DNA from: Neonectria sp. B-13
Lineage: Eukaryota > Ascomycota > Sordariomycetes > Hypocreales > Nectriaceae
Assembly (NCBI GenBank): GCA_002682825.1
Contig: NOKP01000002.1
Span: 3,909,378 to 3,973,377, forward strand
Direction: 5' to 3'
DNA: 64,000 bases
A program made the translations under genes and the position numbers. Shown piece after piece: positions 22,343-35,798 of the stretch (position 1 is its first letter; every line of letters starts with the position of its first letter). Below the pieces are notes generated by a model. The model saw only the letters and a list, made by a program, of their open reading frames with translations, was not told the origin of the DNA and did no database searches.

Positions 22343-25300
22343 ATGAGGCCCGCCCGCCCATCACCTCTATCAAGTTCGACTAGACCCCGCGCGGTCTTCT
22401 CTTCTCATGACGCTTGCATTTCACTTGGAGAACCTGCAACGACACCGTTCAGGCATCGCATCGGCAATCATGGCTCGATAGATTGAAACCACCAACATCA
22501 GAATCTCCCACCCACCACCAAACCCCCATCGGCGCATGGGCGCCTGCGCAACTCGGAGCGCATCCCCCTCCCGTTCACCGAAACGGATGAACCAAAGAGC
22601 ATTGCTCGTGCTTCTGGGTACTCAACCGAGACCTGGGTACATCAATTACCTCGACTCTCGCCGACCAACACATGGAAGGATAAGCCCTCCCGCCAGCCTT
22701 CCACGGGCCAACCCATCACAGGACTGTCCCGAGGCACCAAACCCCCGAGTCTCTCAAGTACTCGGAGCCAAAGATCTTGCGCCGCGACGGACGCACTGCC
22801 TGGGCCGACTGTCACGCACCCGATTGATTGGGCGCGGCACCACCGGGATCAGGGCTCCGTCAGCTCCCGGATTATCGGTCCAAGGGTCAACCAGGCTGCC
22901 ACCCGCAGGCGGGACTCACAAACCCGGCAATTCACTGCCTGATGACAAAACACCACATCCCCATTGTTCAACATGGGAACTCGTCCAACGGGTTCCGGAT
23001 TGAGGATTTCCCATCCACACACCCGCAATCATGTTGTACAATTTTTTCTCTCTCTCATCAACCCCTACAATATCACATCATGTTCCACCTCATCCTGTAT
23101 TTTCTTCTTGTCGGGCTCCAAGGGAGGAGACGGCTTGGTTATTCCCGTTGTGTCCCTTGTGGCTACGGTCTGTGCTTTGTGGCTTCGGACTTGGCCCCGC
23201 CAACTCCCATTGGCGGGCTCTGCAATATCATATTCAATTCACTCTTACCAAGACTCTTGACTCCATCCTTGAACCAATCCACCGTGCCGTATTTGGGATA
23301 TGTTGTGACATGCCATGTTCCGCACTGCCATCGCGACTAACACTCCTCCATGGGTATTTCCTGATCAGATTATGACCGACACCAACTGCAGCATCATGAC
23401 GCCTCACGCGCGAAACGAACTCGCAGCGCCTTAGCCGCAATTCCACTCTCGTGAGTCGTACGTCAGGGACAGGGGTTTGGCATTTGCCTTGTCTTCGCAG
23501 GTGCAACGGATTCGACGCAGATGACGCGCTGCAGCAGGAACATGCAGGCCGGTTCAACTGCACCACACAACAACGACCAACTTGGCAGCTCCCTCTAGAA
23601 TAGGTGCGTGCAGCCGCTGACGTCGTGGGGTTCCAACGCCCCTAACCTCGACTGGCTGGCCGGACTGTCTGAGCGTGCAGCGGGGATTGGGATGGGATGG
23701 GACGCTGCGACGTGGTGCGAAGGGACGCCAGCGAAAGGCTGCTAATGGCTGGCTAATGGGAGACAGGCCGCATCAGATTAAAGGTTGGACCTGTTGGACT
23801 TCCACCGTATCGTGTCGCAAATAATCATGATATCATGAACATGTAGTCTTGGCTTCATTTCTTTCCTTTTGGGCCCAACAGCCCATGCTTTTTTCATGAC
23901 CCCCCAACCGAAAAATGTAATATTTCTTTTCCAACGTTTTCCTTTATTTTCCATTCTTTTCTGTTTCGGCCGGTAACTCTGGTGGGTCCAGACTCCTCTT
24001 CAAATGCGGGTTTTACCGTGACCTTAACTGCATCTCGGTTTCGCATTGTGGGCATGGGAAAATGGCGGACGGTCTTAGCGCTTGGGCATTTGGCATCAGA
24101 CATTTTAGCTCAGGGACCATACTATGCTGAGGTCGGAAAAGCATCATGCATTAAGTTACTGGCCCACGGTGGGAATTGCACATGTGCTTACCTAGGTAGG
24201 CTAAATAGGTAGCTTGCTGACTGGGTGTTGCATTCCAGAGAATGGAACCAGAACCACCACTCGGAGCTCTCAAACCTCTCGTGGCATGTGGCATTTGCGC
24301 GCAAAATGCTCGCTGGGAGGACGCATGTATGGTGTCTGTCGGGCGACATGTGAGATGGTCATCTGTGGGCGCCAGACTGGCTGCGCGATGCAACGGCGTG
24401 ATGCAACGGCGGGCAGCTGCAACTCGCAGCCAGCCAACCCCGGCGCACGGGTGATGGCATCGTGAATGCAAAGTTGGGCTTAGTAGGCTCTTACGTACCA
24501 TACCGTACCGTACCTACTTAGGTAGTATGTAGTGTGTATGTCGAGGCCCCCAGATCTCCAAATCCCATTCCCCCAAGCCCCCCCAAACGCCCAACGCGCG
24601 TCATGGCTACTGGGCTGACTTAGCAAGCGCCAACGGCAGTCTAGGCTCGGTCTTCGGGGCAGGGGCAGTCTGAGGTTGTTGGTTGGGTCTGGCTGCTGTC
24701 ACTCTCAACGAACGAGTCGGCCGCGGCATCTCCACCCCGCGACCTGGCTGGAATGTATATCGTTGCCCGCGTCGTTTGTCTCATGGTCTTGCCGCCGCTT
24801 CTGCACGCCTCCAAATGCTAAATCGCCAATGTCTCATTCCTCTTTCTTTTCCTCGGTGCGAACTCGAAAGCGCATCCCGTCTTTGTCGGTGTCGAAAAAA
24901 GCAAGAAGCACCAGACCGAAAAGATAGGGCTAGACTTCCCTAGACCTAGGACCGGCGGCACGGACGGGGATTGCGCTGTCCAAAGGGTCCGCTCGCGGAT
25001 GGGACTGTGTCCGCGCCGCAAATTCCTCACACAGGCAAAATTACACATTCTCGTGTTTTCCTTCGCCGGGTAGCTTGGCACCTTGCCAATAAGCTAGCAA
25101 GCTAGATACGTACAAACGGCGTTAGTTTAGGTCGACGGACTAAAGAAGGAAAACCTGGAGGTGCTCCGACGCTTCGGTTCCGAGCTCCGGTAGGCTACAA
25201 TCGCACCCCTGGGAGAGCTATGACGGTGGCTGAGGGCCGGCGCAACGCCAATAGGCCGACGAATGATGCTACGTAGCAATTGGGAGGGGGGTTCCAAGTT

Positions 25301-27670
25301 TAGCATTCACGGCGTTGGTGGACGGTTGGGACGGAGTTTACCCTGTTTTTCGGTTTGCGGAGGGAATGAGAGTACGACGCCGTTTCGCTTCAATGTCGGT
25401 TTGTCCTTGGTACCGTCCATGACGGGATGACATGTGTCTTAGCCTCTAAGAGGCACCTTCTCCCGGTCCACCCCCGGATCTGCCCGGGAAAGATTGGGTA
25501 TTGCGGAGTTGGTCTCGTGTGTTGTCCTGGGCTGTGATGTTTCGCAATGTGAAGATGCTGGACGTGTGCGAGTTGCATGTTTCGTTTCGTTTGTTTCAAC
25601 CGGTCTGGAAATAGACTTGCCAGGGTTTGCGACAGGGCTCTTGCTCTGGCGATCCGTCAGAAAACAGGGCTGTGGGGGTGGCCGGAGGGTTGCAGATACG
25701 AACAGGCCCGGCCCTGGCATGTCTGGTCGTTTCCCGCTCGCCTTGAGGATAAGCAGCCCTGGACAAATGAACTGGGTTGGATGGCGGAGCGGGCTCGGTG
25801 TCTTTGTCGGCGCGGCGGGCGCCGTGTCAGCAGCCCCCGGAGGTGGAGGTGGAGCTGGAGGATGGGGTTGTGAGAAATGCGGGAGGCGCACGGCACGGCA
25901 CAGACCGGGATGGAGATGGGAGTTTGTTTGTTCCCTTTGCGATGGGAGTTTGCGAAATGTCGGCATTGCCATGTAGGTAATTAACACGCTGCAATGAGAG
26001 AAGCCGGTGGGGAAAGATTGGGGTGCTGGAGTGAGACAGACGGCACGGATGGACAAATCCCGAGATGGCGTGCATGCATGTCTTGGTCGATGACTTTCAA
26101 CTCTGACGCGTGCATTGTTGGTGTTGGCCTCACTGGTTTCCTACGTTTACTACGTGCAGTCACTAGCCCTTGGGACCAAGTGGCCCGCTGATGCCCTCAC
26201 CGGCTTCTCACTATCTCCGTCCTTCTTAGTCCGTTTCTTAAGCGTCGATATCCATCTGTTACTTCGCGCCGTCGTCTTGACCATGGGAAACTCTCGTCCC
26301 GGCGTCCGGCACACAACGTGTCTTTGGAGGCTGGAAACGGAACCTCACCGGCCAATCCAGTCGTCCTTCGGCCCGAGCCCAGCTTTAAACGTTCCGTGCA
26401 TTAATACAGCTTCCACGGCACTATAGCACCTACCGCAGAGGGGAAGGCCCTGCTTTAGCGGACTCCCCCCAAGGCTCGTCGGCCTGGAAATGTAGACTGC
26501 ACGACGATGTCATTTTGGGGGTGTGTGCGGGGGGACGGCGGATGGACCGGGTTGATGTTGCTATGACGTCGACATTTGGGTCTGTCAACCGGGGGCATGG
26601 TCTAACTCAAGTACACAAACGGTGACGGGTGAAGACGAAATAGATACCAAGAGAGCGCTGTAGTCGCGATTGATAGGCGATGGTCGTGGGTGAGGGGAGT
26701 TTCAGTTCTGTGAACCTGTGGAGATTTACGACGGGAGATCATCACGAAGATCTGCTGCGAGGTTCAACTTTACTTTGCCAAAGAGAACAATTCTCGCTCT
26801 TCGCAACCGCGGTTTCGTTCTAATTGATTGATCATTAATCGAGCCTCCACCAACGCGCATTCCCGTAAACCTTCTTGTCCTGTCGAGTATTGTTGCTCAT
26901 ACTCCGTAGATATTCGTATATCCGCTCTGTTTCCAACCCCAACCTGCATGCGCCAATTTTGGCAACCTCTCCCCCCTGCTCAACACGCGAATGCCCTCAG
27001 TCCGTTCTTCCGTTTCCCCCTGGGTCCTTTTCCGCACACCCATTGTCGTCATCCCGCCTGCTGACCTCATCGCGCATTCCGCTCCCCGCCAAGCATGCAA
27101 CGTAATTAGGTGACACCCCCCCCCCCCCCTTCAAGCGAGGTGGTGGTGAATGGAGGAGACGCTCCATCACGGCGTAGGTGGGCGGTCTGCGTGGGTGTGT
27201 GGGTCGTGGTAGGGGCGTGAGCGGAGCGGACGATGCTGCGAGGGTGAGGTTCGCGATGAGGCTGAGATTGCGTGGGTGAGGCGGCGTGATAGGATGCAGG
27301 TGGTGTTTTAGATGGCGTAAGTGCGTCGTGTGCCAATAAGGGCGGGTGAGGTCGCAATTCGATATCTCCAACCCGATAGATGCATCATGCTGCTAGCATT
27401 ATCATACTTAGGTAAGTTGATCGATACAGCTGTGAGACTGGGGCTTCGATCTTAACAACTGTGCACCACGGTCATGAATAAATGAACGACTTTGAATATC
27501 TCTATAATTTCGAGAACGATCGATCCAATTGGGTGGGTGTCCTTATCCTTGCCCAACGCCGTACTCCCCCAGTGTCTCCAACCCTCCGTCATTACAAATT
27601 CCCGTCTAACTAACGAGGCTACATACATCCCAGACGTCGTTTTTCATGACTTAAACCAACAATTCATACC
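22343..27670. other. 5.3-kb gene-free tract
   Basis: No convincing frame on either strand. It contains short ACCTAGGTAGG-type sequences (24188-24200), a CGTACCGTACC stretch near 24505, and a run of 14 C at 27116-27129. Frames such as 25439-26056 (minus) are Pro/Arg/Ser-rich shadows. Confidence 0.5.
27116..27129. repeat. Poly-C run (14 bp)
   Basis: Uninterrupted C run in intergenic DNA downstream of PRI2; length is liable to sequencing error. Confidence 0.9.
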
Positions 27671-29367
27671 CTAACCCTCCATTTTCACGTCCATTTCCTT
27701 GCCGAGGTTCTTTAGCGTATAGCTACGCTTGAAGTATTCGTTGGGATGCACAATGGTTACGAGCTGCGTCGCTGTCATCACGCCCTCATCTTTGGCTTTG
27801 CGGATCTCGGCCTTGTGAAGATGTTCAAAGACGCTGTTACTGGTTAGCAAATGCAACAATACAAGTTGGGCAACGTCCATGAGTCGACATGGACGAACGC
27901 CACCTAGGTCAAGATGCTTGGTCACTTACCGGTTGCAAGCCATATGGAACTTTTGCTTGTCCTTGTCCTCCTTCACACCTTGCATCACCGACCGGTCATT
28001 CACGCCCATGCTCTGCACCAGCACATTGAGGTTCTCCAGGTTGAAGTGTCTATAAGGACATCCGTGCGCTTCTCCAGGACCCGGCGGATGTTCCATGAGA
28101 ATCTTTTGACAGCTAAACGGACTGTAACCGCCGCCCCTTCGGTTCGAGTCACCGCCCACATCGCCGTAGACGTGGCGGACGTTGTACCGGTAATCCTTGT
28201 TGAATGTGTCGTCGGTGATTTTGTTGAAGCTGCTCCGCCAGAACATAAGGCACTCTTCGAGGTTGAGACCGATGCCCTTGAGGAAGAGCGTGTATTGTAG
28301 ACGGCCGAAGTGCTTGAGATGGGCGTCGCGGCGGAGAGAGCGATGCAGGTGTGACATGCACGCAGGGAAGTGTTGTGAGAGGCTGTCGATGTTGGCGGCA
28401 GAAATTTGATCGTTGGAGAGGGCGGAGGAGCTAGACATGTAGGAGGCGTCGGGTGTGATGAAATTCTTGGAGAGGTGGTTAAGGATAGGGGTGAGGCGAT
28501 CGTCTTCATCGAGTCTGGGGAGAGCGCGTGCTGTCAACTGGACGTTGTTAGTATGTTGAATATGAGCGTGCTCTTGGAAAGGCTCGTACCTCGAGTTGCC
28601 GATCTAGTCGCGATGTAAACTCCGCCACCACCATGCTGGACTGTTCTCGGCCAGGCACAAACGCCTTGCCGGCCCTCACAAAGACTCTTCGGCTCTCAAT
28701 AAGTTCAGGGACTCGGTCCCAGTCAACCTTGAACCAAGTGTCGTCTTCGCTGCCAGCTTTCCTGGTCATGGCCATCAACTCCGCAGCGTATTCCCTCCTC
28801 TCATCGTCCGTCACGTTGCCCCACCAGTCCAGGTCGAGGCCAGCCACAAATGCAGATCGTTCGCTGAGGTCGTCGTTGTTAAACCTCATGCGGAAGAGGG
28901 TCGTCTCCACGCGTGAGAATCGCCGTCGTAGGTCCTCCGTGGACGCAAAGGCCAGGCGAAGAATGAAGTGACTGTAGTGATCTTTTTGGCGCTGTAGGAA
29001 CATCTTGGCGGATCCCGAGCTATTGGTGTCGAGCGGGAGGTACTTGTCGAGGATGGGCTTCATGTGTGTTGCCGTCTCGGCGGCGGTCTTGTTGCGGAAC
29101 GAGCATGCTTCCAGTTCGGCGAGCACTGCCAAGAGTTAGAAGGATTCATAATACTAAAGGTATAATGCGCGGCATGCCTCGTAGTCGGTCGATGGCCCAC
29201 TGCTCGAACTGCTCGAGCGTAATGTCTGCCGTGGGTGCCTCGGCGTAGAAGTTGAGTCGATGGGGGTATTCGAGGTCCTTGTACTGAGGGGTGGCAAACT
29301 GCTTTTTGCGGTGGTCGACGACGTTTCGCCGCTTGGGGTCAATCCGATTGAAGTCTTGTCGCAGCAT
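27671..29367 (-). CDS. PRI2: DNA primase large subunit
   Basis: Large regulatory subunit of the primase in the DNA polymerase alpha-primase complex, which makes RNA primers at replication origins and lagging strands in the nucleus. Exons 29367-29178, 29125-28590, 28537-27930 and 27833-27671 give 498 residues. The C-terminal iron-sulfur domain has four Cys at about 302, 385, 402 and 443; their spacing (83, 17, 41) closely follows the yeast Pri2 4Fe-4S ligands (spacing 81, 17, 40). Motifs LKHFGRLQYTLFLKGIGL, KDYRYNVRHVYGDVGG and CPYRHF are classic for the family. The N-terminal helical half contains FRMRFNNDDL. The first intron (29126-29177) has a GC donor; the last Cys ligand lies two codons before the last intron. 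Essential gene, so the model is expected to be intact, and it is. Confidence 0.95.
29126..29177 (-). other. GC-AG intron in PRI2
   Basis: The donor reads CGAG followed by GCATGC, and the acceptor is GGCAG. Joining gives AIDRLRVLAELEACSF, which matches the family's continuous helix. There is no GT in the donor neighbourhood. Confidence 0.8.
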
Positions 29368-30185
29368 CTTGTCGTTGTGCTGGTGCGAGTGCAGTGATTG
29401 TGGGTTGTGTTGATGATGGCGATGGAAATGGATGATTTTGGTCAGGAGAGCGGGACGGCGTAAAGTGGGAGACGCGTCTTCACGCGTCGGCGTTGGAGTG
29501 GAGCGTGGACGCAGCGTGCGTTGGTGGGGCACCAACTAAGTGCCGGGGGACGAATCACAGGCAACCAAATTGATGTCCGCCTAGGTACAGGTCCTCTCCC
29601 GCAGCGCCTGGTTTCACTCAAGGTTAGTGTTCCCAACGGTCATCCTGTTGCGGTAGTTGGTGAAGCAGGTGGAATTCACGATCCGTTTCGCATCTCCCTA
29701 CTAACCGAACCAGACAGCCTGAGTTGAATGGTACCCTGGCAACCTGGTTCTCATCTAATGTTGCTTACAGCGAGGTCACTGTCGATCTCCCGCGGTACTA
29801 CGTAAGTATGCACAATCTCACAACCTAATGTTGCCACAGGTATTCACGATCCCAGCTCGTGTTACTATGTACTTGGGTATTAGGGTATGGCTTTTCTCCC
29901 ATTTGCCTCAGGTGTTGTAAAGGCATAGCTCAGAGGGTTCCAACAACTAAAAACATCGGGGCGACCTGGAGCTTTCAACGTTCACTATCCTTCCTATCAT
30001 ATCGTCAGTGTGCAGGCCGGCTGCTCAGCATGAATTATCAGCTCTATCAAAAGGGCTTATGCCTTGATTACCCTGGTGTTTCTTTTAAGATCCCCCGAGG
30101 AGTAGGTCTTGCGAACACTCCGCCGCACGGAACTAAGGCTTACAATGACACGCAGTTGATCGCTGGGAGCCATCCCAACACATCT
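29368..30185. other. Intergenic between PRI2 and the F-box-like gene
   Basis: Shared upstream space of two divergent genes. No supported frame. CCTAGGTA occurs at 29580-29587. Confidence 0.5.
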
Positions 30186-30831
30186 ATGCTTTTTAAGCTA
30201 CCACCTGAAATCCTCATAACTCTTTTCCAACAAACCGAAACTTTTTGCCGATTTCATCTGTCTTGCTGTATTCTGCAAGGCCCTTCTCGGCATCGCGAAG
30301 CTATGCAGGCTAGGTCTGCCAGATCCTAAAGTCCATGCCATCGGTTGGAGACCCGAGGGACCCGAGGGCCTGCGAGGCATAAGAGTCTGCACATGCAAGA
30401 GACTTCAAGGCGTGCTCGCCCGATTTCCGCCAACGAATGCCCGGGGCGGTAGGAGTCGGTCGTGGGCCCTCTGTGAGGATTGTATCAAGTACCGGCCTAC
30501 AAGAAAAAGCTACTGGGCGAAGGCGAAAAAAAGGTCGAATGGGGCGGAGTGGGAAGAGGAGATGGGAGGTAGGACTTGGGAGAGCTTGGTCTTAGGTTTC
30601 AAAACTGGACTCAGCATGAAGTGTCCATCATGTGTCGTATGGAAAGCCTATGGCTTTTTTGGCCATCGCGGATATTGCATTGATGACATTGAAGCTGACG
30701 ATGACGATGAGTATATAAGTTCTAGTGAAAGTGGAGAGAAAGACGAAGACGAAGACGAAGACGAAGATGGAGAGGAATATGGAGAGGAATATGGAGATGA
30801 AGATGAAGATGAAGATGAGTGTGATGATTAG
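30186..30831 (+). pseudogene. F-box-like protein gene broken by a one-base frameshift
   Basis: From the ATG at 30186 the frame begins LPPEILITLFQQTET, the start of an F-box, then drifts. One frame over, the text resumes as FADFICLAVFCKALLGIAK, the rest of an F-box, and runs on to the stop at 30831. The break falls in a run of five T (30242-30246); four T would restore one frame of about 214 codons. Downstream lie three Cys pairs (VCTC, LCEDC, MKCPSC) that may bind zinc, and a tail of about 30 Asp/Glu residues. F-box proteins recruit substrates to SCF ubiquitin ligases. Either a homopolymer sequencing error or a genuine recent inactivation; the long intact downstream frame favours the former or a very recent event. 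Confidence 0.65.
30733..30828 (+). repeat. Acidic simple-sequence tract
   Basis: GAAGAC-type hexamers, two copies of GGAGAGGAATAT, and GATGAA hexamers encode an almost purely Asp/Glu tail of the F-box-like gene. It is likely to vary in length between strains. Confidence 0.8.
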
Positions 30832-31523
30832 GTAGGCATTGGCTCATGCTCGCGCTCAGGTTTGAGGTGGTGATGGTAGTTTTGGGTTGCAAATAACGTC
30901 GCTGTCACGCCATCAAGGTGATTGAGCCGGGCGCATTCAAAGTTGCCGGGCAGTTTCCGCGGTCACTCAAAATATGCCTTGTTGCGTGAGCCTGTAAACC
31001 TGCTTTATGACGGCCACTATACCATTGCGGCAGAATCCAACTTCAACTTCGACTTGGCGCAGAACTGGCGACAGGGGTAACATCAACGGCGAAGATGCGA
31101 CACAAGCGGATGCATCTGGTTCGCATCCCGCATTTCAGCCACAGTTCGGCGGCCCTGATTCGTCACGCTGCATGGCGAAGCACACACAAGGCCCGCAAGG
31201 CGCAAGGCCTTATTAGGCCACCCGAACTCCAAGTGCGCATGACGGCCTGCGATGGATTCCTAATTCTTGGGCCCCTCCCTGCTGCAGCCCCAGAAACACC
31301 GCCCCGGCTGATTCAGTCACTGCTGACAGTTCGCTCAATGAGCCCGTCGTAGATGATTCTTCTCTTCACAAATTATCTCCCGTCTGGGAAATTGGATTCC
31401 TTATTCTTCTGGCAGCACGGTTAGCTGACAGATTTGTCCTTTTGTCGCTGTTGGCCGGCGTGGCATTACACTGAGCTGAGGCGCACTGCACTGCCCTGCA
31501 CTGCCCTGCCTCAGACCGCAATC
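30832..31523. other. Intergenic between F-box-like and ankyrin genes
   Basis: About 690 bp with short unsupported frames only; it must hold the F-box gene's 3' end and the ankyrin gene's promoter. Confidence 0.5.
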
Positions 31524-34500
31524 ATGGCCCAGCCTATTGACATCCCCGTCAAGAGAAGTCGCCTCCACGCCGCGACTCTCGACAAATCCGTCTTTCCAGC
31601 TGACGAGGGCCCTTATTTCGGATACATTGAGCTATTCGAGAGGTAAGCCGCCACTTGTTCCTCGCTGCCTACGCTAATTGAACCTAGTGGGCACGTATAC
31701 CGTGCCCTCTCATCCGGCTCTGGCAAGTACGTCGAGATCGGCGCGCGATGCTCACTGCCTACCCTCTCCTTCATTGTCGAGAAGGATCGGTTCACGAGAA
31801 GCATCACTGTTGAGATTACAAGTCTAGGCCTCAAACAGGCTGTTTGCCATGCCATCCGCCACCCGACAACCTCGTTGGCGTCCCTGGAGCTGGACTTCAA
31901 CACCGTCCTCAAGAACTACAAGGCCCTGAAAGCTCATCTCAATGGCATTCGTGAGCGGTATCCCTATGATGACGTGACATTCGAGATGCAGCTCCTTGTG
32001 GAAGACCTGCTGCTGGAGCGCGCGTTATACGACGGCATGAACATGGACGTGCTTCGCCAGCGACAAATACTCTGCGTAGCCCATCTTCAGGATATCCATG
32101 CGCGAAACGTCGGCACTGGCTTAAACGAAATCGAGGACTGTTTCTCTCTTGGTCTCATCCCTGATAACATCAGCGAGCAGTACCTAGAAGCACTAAACCT
32201 CAGATACGCAGACCTCGCGCGACTGGGCGACTATGCCGAGCTTCGAAGCCTCTGCGAGCCTATCGTGCGATCTGGAGAGATTGAACTCCAGTATAACTCC
32301 TCGCTCATCCTTCAAGTCCTCGAGAACGGCCACTTGGACGTCTACCAGTACATGTTAGATCTCGTCGACCGCACAAAGCTGACCTCGTTCGAAATCCCTG
32401 ATCCTCAGTACTCCGACGTCACCTACGACCCGCTCTACGTAGCCATCAGCCTCGGGCAGATAGAGGCGGTGCGGTACTTCATAGGCGACCACGCAACCTT
32501 TGAAGGGTACGTCTTCGATGACCCCCAGGCGAGCAAGGACCGCATCTTCACGCCGCTCTTCGCCGCCACCTACTGGCATCAGCCGGACATTGCGCAGCTG
32601 CTGCTGGACTCGGGGCCCTTTTACTACGCGGGCCTGCCTCAGGCCACTGCGCTGGCGCAGCAAAACGGGTCGATTGACATTCTCCAGGTGTTGATGGGGC
32701 ATCATGAGCAGTCTGCCCCTACTAGTTTCGTCAATGGCATCTATCCTCAACCGACTTCCTCTCAGTTCCAGTTTTCGATATCGCCGCAAAGTCTGCACTA
32801 CCCAGTAGCTCCCACAGGCCAGAGCCCTCCTGGACTGGCGAGAAGCATCTCGGGCATCACGAACGCACTGTGCGGTCTCGAAGGCGGTGTTCCCTTTCAA
32901 CCAGGAAGCTTTGCCTCGACAAGCACTCAAGGCACTTCCATCGCTCCGCCTCTGCAAGGCATCACCGACTCTGAATTCCCTACCCCGATCGTCCTTACGG
33001 AGCCAGGCGATCTTGAAAGCTTCCGCCAGACGAGCAACCTCATAGAGATGTTTTCCCAATTCAATCCGCCGCCAGTCTCCTCCATTCGGCACACTAGCAG
33101 TCATAAAGTCCGGCAACAGCTGGGCCGTAATTTCACGCAAAGGTTGGAGGCGCGGTGCAAGAGCCTAAGAGGTGTATGTAGTAGTCACCCTACGTCGAAG
33201 GCGTATGTGGAGGTAGCAAAGTACTTTGAGGTTACTCACAACATTTGGAAGTCGGGAATCGACTGTTTCCGGGAAATCACAAGAAACAAGGCACCCTCGA
33301 GTCTCGTAGAGGTTCTGCGGGTCCTCCTCGTTGCCGATGCCCTAGGCTGTCAAATTCCACATGCAAGCCAAGATCTTGCAGTCGAGTACGACCTGATATT
33401 GGCCCTGTTTGTTTCCTGTGCTAATAAGCGTGCAGGTTCACGAATGACCTCGGACGATGGAGAACTCTTCTGCAGGGCTCCGAGAAGAAGATGTTTGACG
33501 AGATTGTTTGTGCGGTCTGGAACATCGACACCGTCCCGACCTTGGACATGCCCGAGAACGACCCCGATGAACTGTACCGCTTCCAGGAACTGATCCAAAA
33601 TCTTATATCTCTTGAAGACATGAAGCGCTTGAAGTCCAGATCCTCCGGCAGCCGGCTCCGAGCAGTCCAACGACAGCTCAAGAGCCGTAAACGGAAACCA
33701 GGGCTGATGCTGGGAGCAAATCAGCCGTCTGTCCAACCTATCGGCAGTTTCCAGAGCATCGGCAGCGTTCTTGGCAGGCTGACACATGACACTGATTCGT
33801 TCTACGAAGACGATGTGGACCTTGCAGAGTTCATTGATCTCGATGCATTAGGATATGACGTTGTTGACGCAAAGCCAGCGCCGTCTAAGGAGCCGATAGA
33901 GCCGGAGGTGGATTGGAAGGATGTGCATCCCATCGTGGTTCTTGTTCTGGCCTCGGTCGCGTTTTCCATTGTCTTGACTGCAGTATCCGGTGAGCTTTCT
34001 GTATTCGACGTGCGAAACACAGGAAGGGCTAACAAGCTTCATCAGCGATCCAAGACGGGCCGGAAGAGCATAGGTCGAAGGCGTTTCCCCACGCTGCGCC
34101 TGGCTATGGCCGATCGTGCGCCATTGTAGAAGGGTTTATCAGTTTCCAGTCGGACGACAACTTCTATGATTCTGGGATAGACGTACGATCGGCCAGCGAG
34201 GAATGGTCTAGTCCGTACATCCAAGAGATGAAGAAAGCCAGCCAACGCAACTCCCGGCTGAGGTCGTTGAACCCTGCAGGGCCGGCATCGGCGAGCCTGA
34301 CTGTGGCGGCATCGATGAGCAGTCCAAGGTAAGGACCAGCAAGCCATGAAACCGAAGACAAGCACGGTTCGGAACTGACAATTTCCACCAGCGGTTCTTC
34401 CCTAATATCGACCGACTTCTCATCTCCCGACACGGCGCGGTCGACGGAGCGGCGGGTCAAATGCTTGTCCTGTCACAAAACGTTTTCGAGCGTCAGCAAC

Positions 34501-34641
34501 CGCAACAAGCACATGCGGGAGGGATGTGCAAAAATAGAAAAGAAGGTGTATCGGTGTCGCAACGAGAGCTGCACCAAGGTGCTAACGACCAAGTGGTATC
34601 GCAACACGCACGAACTGACGCGCTGTCGCTTCCGGTGTTGA
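31524..34641 (+). CDS. Ankyrin-repeat protein with two C-terminal C2HC zinc fingers
   Basis: Five exons (31524-31642, 31688-33385, 33436-33989, 34046-34328, 34392-34641) give 967 residues. The first third is helical without a clear family. Around residues 190-335 degenerate ankyrin repeats can be read (NGHLDVYQYMLDL, DPLYVAISLGQIEAVRYFIG, TPLFAATYWHQPDIAQLLLDSG, ALAQQNGSIDILQVLMGH). A Ser/Pro-rich linker follows, then a helical region, then a hydrophobic segment HPIVVLVLASVAFSIVLTAVS at the third intron that may cross a membrane or be a buried helix. The C-terminus has two fingers: C-X2-C-X12-H-X4-C and C-X4-C-X12-H-X4-C, both with Cys as fourth ligand. This architecture fits fungal ankyrin/zinc-finger proteins of unknown function found near signalling genes. 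All introns (45-63 bp) are GT-AG. Confidence 0.82.
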
Positions 34642-35754
34642 GGGTTGATGGTTGCCAAGGGGGGGTCCGGTGGGTTGCCGCCCGGGCCTGTAGCCGCGGC
34701 TGTTCCAGAAACGGGCATATTATCAGATTCATTGCAGATGAGTGGGTTTCATGGTCTCCCGGCGCGGGCTGGTGATTGGCTTGGATACTTAATGGTTGGA
34801 TTAATGACTTGCGACGAACAAAACGGGGGCCGGAAGGATTGCAGTTGCAACGACCCAAGGGCGCAGGGGAACTAACAATGCCGCTTAATACACACTACTC
34901 CTGTAGGAGGGTCCCTCCCATGTCACCCGCAAAATGCGGAAACAATGGGAAGTGATCTGCCTGTGCAGACAGCCAAGTCAAGGGCCGCCACGTCTCGCAC
35001 GTTTACTAGCACTTACATGGCCAGTCTCCGTGTTCCACTCCGCCGGCCCCTCTACAACCGGAAGACGTTGGACTGCTCTAGACCACCAGATATGGAGTTG
35101 GACGGTTCAGCTCGTAGTTGGCCCCCTGAAGGCTTGGAAATTTGAAGTTTAAAACAGGAGGGGCTTGATTGCCTGCATCCTGCCTGGAGATGGCGACTCG
35201 AAATCTAGGCAGATCGGGGGCAAAATGGATCTACAATCCCGAGGTAGGGTAGACTAGGTTAAGTGGCTCGGCCGATTGAGGGAGGATAGGTGCTCCAGCT
35301 TCGTCTGGGCGGGGTGGCTTCTAGGCGCACAACGGGCGGCGCCATGGCGGGATTAACGGCTGGTTGCAACGACGGGCGGAGCCAGAGTGATGTGATGCGG
35401 AGGCGAAGAGGGTGATGACTGACAGACGATAGGGAGATGTGAAATGGATTAACGCAAAGTTGGTTATCCTAGGGAGTTGAGTGGCCATAATCTCTCCCTT
35501 GGTACTTGATACGAACTGCAGACTCGGTGTATCGATTGCGAAGTGATGTCCTCCTGCTACATCCGTACATATAGGCGGTCGTCCCACATGATCACAACCG
35601 AGTTGGCCAGTGCCCACAAGGATCCACTGGGCTAGACTGCACGGCCTGCGGATATTCCAGGGGGGAGCTTTGTATCGGCTGTACCGGTAGTCGCTGGGTG
35701 GGAAGGTGAATGTCGATAAATACTACCTACCTAGGTAAGTAGGGAGGTACTAGG

Positions 35755-35798
35755 CAGGTAGACAGGTAAGTAGACAGGTAGACAGGTAGACAGGTAGA
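35755..35798. repeat. CAGGTAGA tandem repeat
   Basis: About five imperfect copies of an 8-bp unit, preceded by the near-palindrome CTACCTACCTAGGTAAGTAG at 35723-35742. Confidence 0.85.
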
